Position numbers and translations under genes: made by a program
Assembly: GCA_021604825.1 (NCBI GenBank)
Contig: BQJS01000177.1
Span: 1 to 9,964, forward strand
Direction of reading: 5' to 3'
Length of the DNA stretch: 9,964 nucleotides
Origin: Phycisphaerae bacterium
Lineage (GTDB): Bacteria > Planctomycetota > Phycisphaerae > UBA1845
Part shown: positions 1 through 6,251 of the stretch, piece by piece
Numbering within the stretch: position 1 is the first letter of the stretch
How the letters are laid out: each line of letters begins with the position of its first letter
The notes under the pieces: generated by a model
Told to the model about the DNA's origin: nothing
Database searches by the model: none
The model's input: only the letters and a program-made list of their open reading frames with translations

Positions 1-27
1 GCATCGCCGCATGAACTGCCTATCAGC

Positions 28-813
28 CTACAGCGTCGGGGTCCTACCGCCATCTACCGGAATATTGATCCCGTTGACGTACGAGGCGGCGGGCGATGCC
101 AAAAAGCTTACGACATTGGCGACCTCTTGCGGGCTGCCGAATCGACCGGCTGGTATCTGCCCTATGAACATTGCCTGAACGTCTTTCGGGTCCTTGCCAG
201 TCTGCTTGGCCCTTGCGTTAATAACGTCGTAGATCCTTGCGGTATCGATGAATCCAGGCAGGAGGTTATTGACCGTAATCCCAAACTGCCCCAATTCGCC
301 TGCCATCGTTTTCGCCCAACTCGCGACAGCCCCGCGCGTGGTGTTGGAGACGCCGAGCCCCGGAATCGGCACCTTCACCGATGTTGAGATGATGTTGATG
401 ATGCGGCCAAACGATTCCGACTTCATGCCGGGGACGACGGCTTGGGTGAGTAGTTGATTGCAAATCAAATGCTGCGAAAACGCCTTCACAAATTCTTCGG
501 GGGTGGCTGCGAGTATCGGCCCACCGCCTGGCCCGCCGGTGTTGTTCAGCAGGATATGGATGGGACCGGAAGACTTCGCGTACGCCTCCACCTTTTCGCC
601 CAACGCTTGCGGATCTGAAAAGTCCTGGCAGATCGTCGCGTGCTGCTGTCCGCGCGAACTGTCGAGTTCCTTGCATGCCGCGTCCAACGATTCAGCGTTG
701 CGGGCAACAAGCGTTACACTCGCGCCGAGCTTCGCCAATTCGATCGCGCTGGCACGTCCCATCCCTTGTGTGCTGCCGCAGACCAACGCCCGTTTTCCGG
801 CCAATTCGATCAT
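28..813 (-). CDS. SDR family oxidoreductase, BKR-like subgroup with atypical active site
   Basis: Predicted cytoplasmic NAD(P)-dependent short-chain dehydrogenase/reductase of 261 residues, the usual length for a classical SDR. The N-terminal Rossmann motif reads GSTQGMG (residues 13-19), and NNTGG (90-94) stands where NNAG is usual. The C-terminal end IPVDGG (251-256) is typical of 3-oxoacyl-ACP-reductase-like SDRs. The serine region IISTS (141-145) is present, but the place of the catalytic YxxxK holds SNTTR (156-160), so both Tyr and Lys are missing. A known subgroup of SDRs resembling beta-ketoacyl-ACP reductase shares such departures (a PIPGLGxSNxxR-type segment), so this is probably a family trait rather than decay. 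The substrate cannot be told. ATG 813 is chosen because GAGGTGA lies 5 bases before it; the GTG at 822 lies inside that Shine-Dalgarno. The gene stands alone, divergent from the PEP-CTERM gene. Family is confident, function is not. Confidence 0.9.
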   Translation of the reverse strand: MIELAGKRALVCGSTQGMGRASAIELAKLGASVTLVARNAESLDAACKELDSSRGQQHATICQDFSDPQALGEKVEAYAKSSGPIHILLNNTGGPGGGPILAATPEEFVKAFSQHLICNQLLTQAVVPGMKSESFGRIINIISTSVKVPIPGLGVSNTTRGAVASWAKTMAGELGQFGITVNNLLPGFIDTARIYDVINARAKQTGKDPKDVQAMFIGQIPAGRFGSPQEVANVVSFLASPAASYVNGINIPVDGGRTPTL

Positions 814-818
814 TCCGC

Positions 819-825
819 TCACCTC
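819..825 (-). promoter_or_regulatory. Ribosome binding site of the SDR gene
   Basis: On the minus strand GAGGTGA precedes ATG 813 with a 5-base spacer. It overlaps the alternative GTG start at 822, so it favours the ATG. Confidence 0.6.
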
Positions 826-986
826 AACGCTTGTTCAATGTCACAAGACCCAAGTCAACCGCAGGCCCATGCTATACGAGATGTTGATTCTACACGCAAG
901 GCTGCAACCCGACATATCAAGTCCGCGTCACAGGGCCGCCATTCATTGAAATTGAACGCCACGCCCCTTTCCCCGATCCGCGCCAA

Positions 987-1022
987 GTCTTAGCCGATAA
1001 GACACGGATACGACGCGCGTAT
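987..1022. promoter_or_regulatory. Two adjacent inverted repeats in the divergent intergenic region
   Basis: GTCTTA-gccga-TAAGAC (987-1003, perfect 6-bp arms) is followed 4 bases later by ATACG-acgcg-CGTAT (1008-1022, perfect 5-bp arms). Both have 5-base centres. They lie 50-85 bases before the PEP-CTERM start, in the region shared with the divergent SDR gene. They could be operator half-sites or mRNA leader hairpins. Short repeats like this also arise by chance, and I could not assign a confident -35/-10 pair. Confidence 0.25.
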
Positions 1023-1056
1023 TTCTGTGGAAGAATTATGCCCAGTCAATCCAAAG

Positions 1057-1064
1057 AGGGAGAG
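1057..1064 (+). promoter_or_regulatory. Ribosome binding site of the PEP-CTERM gene
   Basis: AGGGAGAG ends 7 bases before ATG 1072. It selects that start over the upstream GTG at 1027, which would put 15 polar residues in front of the signal peptide. Confidence 0.7.
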
Positions 1065-1071
1065 TTCCAAA

Positions 1072-1707
1072 ATGTACAAGTCGCTGCGCGCCCTGTTCGG
1101 CGCACTTCTCGTCACGATCATCGTCATCGCCGCCAGTCCACAGATCGCAGCCGGATCAACCGTCAGTCTGCTTGGGTTCCAAGATTTTAGTGACGGACAA
1201 ACACCAATCTTCGCATCCGAGATGGGCCTTGCCGGTGCAGGCGAGCCATTCCCGTTCGACGGAACGCTCTTTGGCAACGACAACATCGACGACAGTCTCG
1301 GTTCGTTTTCGTATACGCACACGTTCGACTTGTCCGGCGAAGCGCCGACCAGTGCCGAACTAACCATCGGGCTGATCGACCACGATTCGTTCGACGCCAA
1401 CTTCCCCGCCGACACGATCGATTTCTTCTTTGACGGCGTGCAACAACCCGACGCCATATTCAAGGGGATTTCGTTACGTCCTTCGTCTGTGAGCGTGGTT
1501 AGTGTCCCCGTCCCGCTCAACTTCATTTTAGACGGCGAACTGGTTGTTCATTTCGCTGCAACCAAACCGGGTATCAGCAACGACGGCAACGGAATCGCGC
1601 CCGATTTCTCGGAACTCGAAATCCAGACTGTTCCGGAACCGACCACGTTGGTCATGTTCGCATTCGGCGCGTTTGTCGTAATGCGAAAAGCCCTTTTGCG
1701 GAGCTAA
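1072..1707 (+). CDS. PEP-CTERM sorting domain protein (exported)
   Basis: Predicted exported protein of 211 residues. Residues 1-28 form a signal peptide: basic MYKSLR start, hydrophobic core about 7-21, small residues AAG near the likely cleavage site. The body (about 29-186) is acidic and beta-rich in appearance, with Asp/Gly/Ser-rich stretches and no cysteine, and suggests a beta-sandwich surface or matrix protein. I recognise no enzymatic motif. The C-terminus is a textbook PEP-CTERM tail: VPEP (187-190), a hydrophobic helix (191-204), then a basic RKALLR end. In this system an exosortase recognises the tail and processes or anchors the protein during export; this usually goes with exopolysaccharide production. 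No exosortase gene lies in the window. The gene is monocistronic, with a terminator about 60 bases downstream. The sorting class is clear; the function of the body is unknown. Confidence 0.88.
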   Translation: MYKSLRALFGALLVTIIVIAASPQIAAGSTVSLLGFQDFSDGQTPIFASEMGLAGAGEPFPFDGTLFGNDNIDDSLGSFSYTHTFDLSGEAPTSAELTIGLIDHDSFDANFPADTIDFFFDGVQQPDAIFKGISLRPSSVSVVSVPVPLNFILDGELVVHFAATKPGISNDGNGIAPDFSELEIQTVPEPTTLVMFAFGAFVVMRKALLRS

Positions 1708-1768
1708 CGATGTGGCACCTGAAGGTCGTGTATCTAAACAGAATCCTATCCTGATTTAACCCAATACC

Positions 1769-1798
1769 GGGTCGCCACTCAACGGCGGCTCTTTTTTT
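1769..1798 (+). terminator. Intrinsic terminator after the PEP-CTERM gene
   Basis: GGGTCGCC (1769-1776) pairs with GGCGGCTC (1784-1791) around a 7-base loop, giving an 8-bp GC-rich stem with two G-T pairs. Seven T residues follow at once (1792-1798). This is a classic Rho-independent terminator. Confidence 0.85.
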
Positions 1799-1926
1799 GT
1801 GCGCACTTCCTTGCAAATTTCAGAATCCGCAAGAAACATCAGGCCCATGCGATCCCGCGCAGGTAAGCTGATTTCAACGAGACGGCGATATCAAGACTGC
1901 CAACACCAATTTCGATTGCGAGCGGC

Positions 1927-2823
1927 ATGAAACGTACGACCCAGCAAGACTACCAGGCACGAATCCTGCGCGTCCTTGTTCATATCCAAAGCTCTTTGGA
2001 CGACGCCCTTTCGCTCGAAGAGTTGGCATCAATCTCGTGCTTCTCGCCCTATCATTTTCACCGTGTATTTAAAGGAATGGTGGGCGAATCGGTGATGCAG
2101 CACGTCAGGCGCCTTCGCATGGAACGGGCTGCGTTACGCTTGGTGCATACCGACCAGGCCATCACCCATGTCGCATTCGACGCAGGATACGAAGCGTTGG
2201 AGGCGTTCAGCCGAGCGTTTCGATCCATGTTTGATATATCACCCTCAGAATATCGAACCGAAAAGCGACAGACCATATTACCGCTTTGCGCATCGGGGAT
2301 TCACTTCTCACCCGAATCGCCCATCAAAGAATTCAATCCTCAAACGAAAGGAGCCGAATCCATGGACGTACGAATCGAAAAGCTTGAACCCAATCGTGTA
2401 GCGTTCGTCAGAAACATCGGTCCGTACCAGGAAGCTGGCAAAGCCTGGGAAAAACTTATGGCGTGGGCGGGCCCGCGTGGTCTGTTTCATCCGGGCGCAA
2501 GGTGCCTGGGACTTTGCCACGATGACCCGGACGTCACGCCGGCGGATAAGATTCGCTACGACGCATGCGTTTCAATAGGGAGCGATGTTCAAGGTGAAGG
2601 CGAAATCGGAATTCAGGAAATCGCCGGAGGGAATTATGCCATCGCCCGTCACAAGGGACCGTACGAGAGACTCGTTGATACCTATGCGGGCTTGTGTGGG
2701 CAGTGGTTGCCGACAAGTGGCAACGAACCCCGCGATTCCCCCGCATTTGAGGTGTACCTGAACAACCCGCAAGATACACCGCCTGAAGAGCTGATGACCG
2801 ACGTTCACGTCGCCATTTCTTAG
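1927..2823 (+). CDS. AraC family transcriptional regulator with GyrI-like effector-binding domain
   Basis: Cytoplasmic DNA-binding regulator of 298 residues. The N-terminal AraC-type domain has two helix-turn-helix units. The first covers about 29-50, with LSLEELA and FSPYHFHRVFK. The second covers about 78-104, with AITHVAFDAGYEALEAFSRAFR followed by the family's ISPSEYR. A linker (about 112-145) leads to a GyrI/SbmC-like domain (147-297) with its internal duplication: VRIEKLEPNRVAFVRNIGPY (149-168) is echoed by IQEIAGGNYAIARHKGPY (229-246). In related proteins this domain binds small molecules and switches the regulator, so a ligand-responsive role is likely; ligand and targets are unknown. 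ATG 1927 has only a weak upstream ribosome site (GAGCGG). Inside the gene, AAAGGAG precedes an in-frame ATG at 2362 (codon 146), exactly where the effector domain begins. The gene stands alone between two hairpins. Confidence 0.93.
   Translation: MKRTTQQDYQARILRVLVHIQSSLDDALSLEELASISCFSPYHFHRVFKGMVGESVMQHVRRLRMERAALRLVHTDQAITHVAFDAGYEALEAFSRAFRSMFDISPSEYRTEKRQTILPLCASGIHFSPESPIKEFNPQTKGAESMDVRIEKLEPNRVAFVRNIGPYQEAGKAWEKLMAWAGPRGLFHPGARCLGLCHDDPDVTPADKIRYDACVSIGSDVQGEGEIGIQEIAGGNYAIARHKGPYERLVDTYAGLCGQWLPTSGNEPRDSPAFEVYLNNPQDTPPEELMTDVHVAIS
2347..2364 (+). promoter_or_regulatory. Internal ribosome binding site and in-frame ATG in the AraC gene
   Basis: AAAGGAG (2347-2353) stands 8 bases before ATG 2362, which is codon 146 of the regulator and in frame. 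Translation from here would give a 153-residue stand-alone GyrI-like domain. The site is stronger than that of the annotated gene start. It could instead be chance or the trace of an old gene fusion. Confidence 0.5.
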
Positions 2824-3398
2824 GTGCAATTTGGTGTGAGACGTCCGTGACTTCGCTGGGTGCCCGATCGGCCCACCCGAATCAACGGGAATTAAACCAC
2901 GTAAAAAGAACTGGGAACGCCATCCATGTGCTGCTGGATCGCGTTCCCAGTTTGTGTAGTCCATTCGATTCAATTTGTTCCTTAGAGGCACACCTCCTTC
3001 AAATTCACCTGTTAAGTCACCTATTGACGCTTTGACGCATGCATCACTTCGTTAAGGGGTCGGTCTGCTGCCGGTGGCGGACAAGTACACTGGAATGTGA
3101 GACACTCGCCAGACACGGCAACGACACCAACCCAACTAACTAATTCTCATTTTGCTCTCTTGAGCTCCATTCCTATTCCCGAATGCTTCGATCGATTGCA
3201 ATCAGAATTCCTCGATTGCTGACAGCCAAGAACGCTTCGTTCAAAGTTGTTTGGATCGCATTCATTCGTCCGACTATAATCCTGTCTTGATTCCTCAAGT
3301 AATCCGACAGAACGCTGCAGCCGACATCTATAAGTTGTTCCGGGGCGCCCATAACTAAACCAGTTTTTGCATATTTTTCATAAATAAAGCAATAACCA
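2824..3398. other. Intergenic region with no confident gene
   Basis: The 575 bases between the AraC gene and the sigma factor contain the hairpin at 2909-2952 and nothing else I can name with confidence. The right part (about 3150-3398) is more AT-rich. It is open in one frame on each strand: on the minus strand a 91-codon frame (3173-3448) that would overlap the sigma-factor start, and on the plus strand an ATG-less open stretch of about 60 codons ending at a TAA near 3359. Neither shows a domain I recognise. A decayed gene or a long regulatory leader is possible. No clear -35/-10 pair or ribosome site was found for the sigma factor. Confidence 0.5.
2909..2952. terminator. Long perfect inverted repeat, probable terminator
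   Basis: AACTGGGAACGC (2909-2920) pairs perfectly with GCGTTCCCAGTT (2941-2952). Inside, ATCCA/TGGAT (2922-2926 with 2935-2939) extends the stem after one unpaired C on each side, with an 8-base loop. On the plus strand, 86 bases after the AraC stop, only TGTG follows the stem. On the minus strand the stem is followed by CTTTTTAC, a better T-tract. It may work in both directions or chiefly on minus-strand transcripts. Confidence 0.6.
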
Positions 3399-4001
3399 AT
3401 GTTTACAACCGTTTCATTTCTCGTCACCCGCCTTCCCGAGCTCAACAACCGTCGGGCCTGGGAGACGTTCGAGGCCCGCTACTCACCCATGCTGCAGCGG
3501 TATTTCACGAAATCCGGCTGCAATTCAGAGGTCGCACGCGACCTTGCCCAAGACGCGATCCAACGGGCGGCGACGGGTTTGAAGGAAGGTCATTTTGAGA
3601 AGTCATCCGGTCGGTTGCGGGATTGGATCGGAGGGATCGCCCGAAACGTGGTCCGCAACCATTATCGTCGGGCGGCGCGACGATCCAGTCCCCAGCCTCA
3701 AACTGGATTTTGGTCGGACCAGGAAGATCCCCATGCCGAGGAAGATCTGCTCCGGGCTGACGAACAGTTTGACGCGCTTTGGGTCAGGCACCGTCTGTCA
3801 TCGTTGCTGCGCGTCGCGTCAAAGAATTTTGGAACCAAAGACCTTCGCTGCTATTTTTTGGTCGAGGTGCGCGGGTTGCCCATTAAGACGGTGGCCGAGC
3901 GCATCGAAATCAGTGAGACGTCTGTCTTTCAAAAACGTCGAAAGGTAGCCAACTGGTTGCTGGCGATGGGCCCGCGATTCATCTCGCAATGGGAACGATA
4001 G
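3399..4001 (+). CDS. ECF-type RNA polymerase sigma factor
   Basis: Cytoplasmic sigma-70 family protein of 200 residues, of extracytoplasmic-function size. Region 2 covers about 20-92: DLAQDAIQRA (48-57) matches the core-binding helix, and LRDWIGGIARNVVRNHYRR (73-91) the -10 recognition segment. A charged linker (95-125) leads to region 4 (about 128-190), with a helix-turn-helix around GLPIKTVAERIEISETSVFQ (159-178) for -35 recognition. There is no region 1.1 or 3. It would direct RNA polymerase to a small set of promoters, probably controlled by the kinase encoded just downstream; sigma/kinase pairs of this kind are a known planctomycete arrangement. The ATG has no clear Shine-Dalgarno, and the sequence before it is AT-rich. 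Target promoters cannot be named. The family is confident and the signal unknown. Confidence 0.9.
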   Translation: MFTTVSFLVTRLPELNNRRAWETFEARYSPMLQRYFTKSGCNSEVARDLAQDAIQRAATGLKEGHFEKSSGRLRDWIGGIARNVVRNHYRRAARRSSPQPQTGFWSDQEDPHAEEDLLRADEQFDALWVRHRLSSLLRVASKNFGTKDLRCYFLVEVRGLPIKTVAERIEISETSVFQKRRKVANWLLAMGPRFISQWER

Positions 4002-4091
4002 CGCCGAGCCTATTGCGTGATTCTTGAAACACTGCGCGGCGCTCAAGCAGTGCAATCGCAGACTTCCAGGCCAACAGAAAGAACCCGTCAA

Positions 4092-5504
4092 ATGGATGGA
4101 TGCCTGACCGAGCTTGAAATTTTTCAGATATACCGCGATGAGCTGAGCGACGAGGATGCGCGCAAGGCACTTCGCCATGTGCTTTCGTGTGAACTGTGTT
4201 ACGACCAGTGGAAGCGATATCTTATTGACGAGAAAGTCGCAACAAGCATACGATCAGCCGTGGCAGGAAACATCGAAGGTGCGGACGAATCACCTGGACT
4301 AAACGAGGCCATCGAACTTCCCGAAAAACTTTGTATTCCCGGTTTCAATCTGCGCGGCGACTTCATCGAGAGCGGCCAATCAAGAGTATACCGTGCGATT
4401 CACGAAGCCAGCGGCGAAGAAGTGGCGATCAAAGTGTTCTACAACTCCCCCCTAAATGAAGGCGGAAACGTCCGGTTTTCAAGGGAAATTCGATCACTCG
4501 CCCGATTGCGGCATCCGCATGTCATTCCCATTCGATCGGAAGGTGAGGTATTCGGACACGCCTACTTCGTCACGCCTTGGATCGACGGACTGCCTTTGCA
4601 TGAATACGTCAAACAGAACAATTTATCGAGAAACGCTCGATTAAAAATACTTGAAGACGTATGCAGCGCCGTGGGTCATGCCCACAAGCGCGGAGTAATG
4701 CACCTCGATTTGAAACCCAGCAATGTGTTGATGGATTCAACGGGCGAACCGGTTGTACTCGACTTTGGGTTGGCGCGCATGATCGAAGGCGGACCAGCCG
4801 ATCCAATCTCACCGTTGGCTGGCATCGCGGGCACGCCTGCATACATGGCCCCCGAACAAGTTACCGATCGCGGATCCGTTGATACACGAACAGACGTTTT
4901 CATGCTGGGCATCCTCATGTACGAAGTACTCTCGCTTCGGCGAGCGCGTCACTCAAATCAAACCGATTCCGCCAAGCACGACTTGGACCAGGCGCTCGTT
5001 GTGCCAACACCGATCCGTCAAGTTTCGCCGAAGATCGGTTCGGAGTTGGCGGCCATCGTGACCAAGGCCACGGCATTGAATCATCTCGAACGATATCAGT
5101 CCGTCGAAGCCCTCTTACAAGATATCCAAGCGCTCAAACGCGGAACCCCGGTTACAGCCATGTCTGACTCGTGGTTTTACCGATTTCGGAAATTCAGTTC
5201 GCGCAACCTGGCGTACATCGGCGGGGCTATCGCCGTCACGATGATCTTGCTGACCGCGACTTATGTCAGTCGAGCAACCCAACTCTTCCTGGAGGAATCA
5301 TATGGTCGAGCGACGCAAGTCACCCAGCGCGTCGTCCGAGAGCGCGAACGAATCCTTGACCGACGGCTCAGCGTGGTCTGCCAAGAACTTGCAGACGCCT
5401 ACTTAAGATTGGGTGACAAGGAAAAGGCCAGAACCTTCAGCGAGCAAGCCGAAGCGGCCCGTTTCCGTGCCAGATTGGGGGCAAACAACGGACATGACGA
5501 CTAA
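4092..5504 (+). CDS. Membrane Ser/Thr protein kinase with N-terminal anti-sigma-like zinc-binding segment
   Basis: Predicted 470-residue kinase. The N-terminal segment has H29-x3-C33-x2-C36, the HxxxCxxC signature of zf-HC2/ZAS anti-sigma domains. The Hanks-type kinase domain (about 86-350) has VAIK Lys114, Glu132, catalytic loop HLDLKPSNV (His204, Asp206, Lys208, Asn211), DFG (224-226), APE (253-255), Asp268 and a late Arg334. Its glycine loop is degenerate: ESGQSRVY (93-100) keeps only Gly95. The Arg of the HRD motif is Leu, so it is a non-RD kinase. One membrane helix (373-392) leaves a 78-residue tail, probably extracytoplasmic, with a charged helix and one TPR-like repeat (430-460). The ECF sigma gene lies upstream; the likely role is membrane sensing and control of that sigma factor. 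ATG 4092 is preferred because homologous sequence begins there. GTG 4017, 15 bases after the sigma stop, would add 25 residues; neither has a strong ribosome site. Confidence 0.9.
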   Translation: MDGCLTELEIFQIYRDELSDEDARKALRHVLSCELCYDQWKRYLIDEKVATSIRSAVAGNIEGADESPGLNEAIELPEKLCIPGFNLRGDFIESGQSRVYRAIHEASGEEVAIKVFYNSPLNEGGNVRFSREIRSLARLRHPHVIPIRSEGEVFGHAYFVTPWIDGLPLHEYVKQNNLSRNARLKILEDVCSAVGHAHKRGVMHLDLKPSNVLMDSTGEPVVLDFGLARMIEGGPADPISPLAGIAGTPAYMAPEQVTDRGSVDTRTDVFMLGILMYEVLSLRRARHSNQTDSAKHDLDQALVVPTPIRQVSPKIGSELAAIVTKATALNHLERYQSVEALLQDIQALKRGTPVTAMSDSWFYRFRKFSSRNLAYIGGAIAVTMILLTATYVSRATQLFLEESYGRATQVTQRVVRERERILDRRLSVVCQELADAYLRLGDKEKARTFSEQAEAARFRARLGANNGHDD

Positions 5505-5822
5505 TCACCCCATATGGGCAACACCACCAAATGTCGATCTAAAGTACTGCCTGAAAAAGGCTTAGAGAATGGCTTGTCCGAAATGGAATCCAAATCTCTT
5601 GATGTCAATTCACAGACTTTGTGAAAAAATTCTCTTAGTCTCTTGCAATGCAAAAAGCCGAAATTAAAGTGCGACCGATGGCGTTCATCCAATTATTGCT
5701 TTATTCGGCATGGTTGGCAGATCTGCGCTTGGTGCCCAGGTGGTGTTTTTCGCTCCTGATGCGTTGAACCTGGCCTGATGCGCTGAACCGGGACAGTCGG
5801 TTACCTTCAAATGGGAAGCCCG
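5505..5822. other. Intergenic region upstream of the nuo operon
   Basis: These 318 bases between the kinase stop and nuoA presumably hold the nuo promoter and leader. I see no gene. Visible elements are a 10-bp palindrome CCCATATGGG (5509-5518), the tandem repeat at 5755-5789, and a small hairpin AACCG/CGGTT (5786-5790 with 5798-5802) just before nuoA. No convincing -35/-10 pair stood out, and no intrinsic terminator with a T-tract follows the kinase gene, so read-through into nuo cannot be excluded. Confidence 0.5.
5755..5789 (+). repeat. Two-unit direct repeat upstream of nuoA
   Basis: CCTGATGCGTTGAACC (5755-5770) and CCTGATGCGCTGAACC (5774-5789) are 15/16 identical and separated by TGG, giving a 19-base period. 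They sit 34-68 bases before the preferred nuoA start, where a regulator or leader element might act. A chance small duplication is the alternative. Confidence 0.65.
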
Positions 5823-6251
5823 ATGCATATTTTCGCAATCTCAAACGCAATGCAGCCTTACGCATCGATCCTGTTTGTGGTTGGCGTCGCGGTTGTGATG
5901 GCTGGTGCGATCCTCGTTTTGACCCACGTCGTCGGCCCGAAGCGTAAAGGCGATCGCAAAGACGAATCCTACGAATCGGGCATGCCGCCGGTCGCTGACG
6001 CGCGGCGACGATTCAATGTGCGCTTCTATATCGTCGCCCTGCTGTTTCTGCTCTTCGATGTCGAAGTCATCATCCTTTGGCCGTGGGCGTTGGTATTTCA
6101 CGATACCGCGGTCGCTGAAAACGCAGGCAACGCTGCGGTGGCTGCACCGAGTGCGGGCTTTTTGCTGCTGGGTGCCGGGTTCTTCTTCGCCCTGCTGCTG
6201 GTTGGGTACGTCTATGAATGGCGGAAAGGCGTGTTTCAATGGGATCAATAA
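5823..6251 (+). CDS. nuoA: NADH-quinone oxidoreductase subunit A
   Basis: Small membrane subunit of respiratory complex I (142 residues), placed at the junction between the peripheral arm and the membrane arm near the quinone site. Three hydrophobic segments are visible: about residues 12-36, 68-90 and 108-130. The first cytoplasmic loop has the family signature YESGMPP (51-57), and the second helix carries the conserved FDVE acidic motif (79-82). Between helices 2 and 3 is an Ala-rich loop (TAVAENAGNAAVAAPS). It opens the nuo operon and overlaps the nuoB start. ATG 5823 is preferred because GGGAAG (5813-5818) lies 4 bases before it. ATG 5811 would add MGSP and has no ribosome site. Identification is secure; the start is less so. 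Confidence 0.93.
   Translation: MHIFAISNAMQPYASILFVVGVAVVMAGAILVLTHVVGPKRKGDRKDESYESGMPPVADARRRFNVRFYIVALLFLLFDVEVIILWPWALVFHDTAVAENAGNAAVAAPSAGFLLLGAGFFFALLLVGYVYEWRKGVFQWDQ

Noticed and set aside
990..1526. Minus-strand 178-codon frame opposite the PEP-CTERM gene
   Set aside because: The plus strand has a signal peptide, a PEP-CTERM tail, a ribosome site and a terminator. The antisense frame has none of these.
3054..3063. AAGGGGTCGG motif in the intergenic region
   Set aside because: It resembles short repeats seen near transposable elements in some planctomycete genomes, but one 10-base copy with no inverted repeat or transposase remnant does not support a mobile element.
5509..5518. Palindrome CCCATATGGG after the kinase stop
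   Set aside because: It is only 10 bases, with no T-tract and no second copy in the window. It is too short to call an operator or terminator.
5696..5724. TTGCTT with 17-base spacer as nuo promoter
   Set aside because: The -10 position reads AGATCT, which matches TATAAT poorly.
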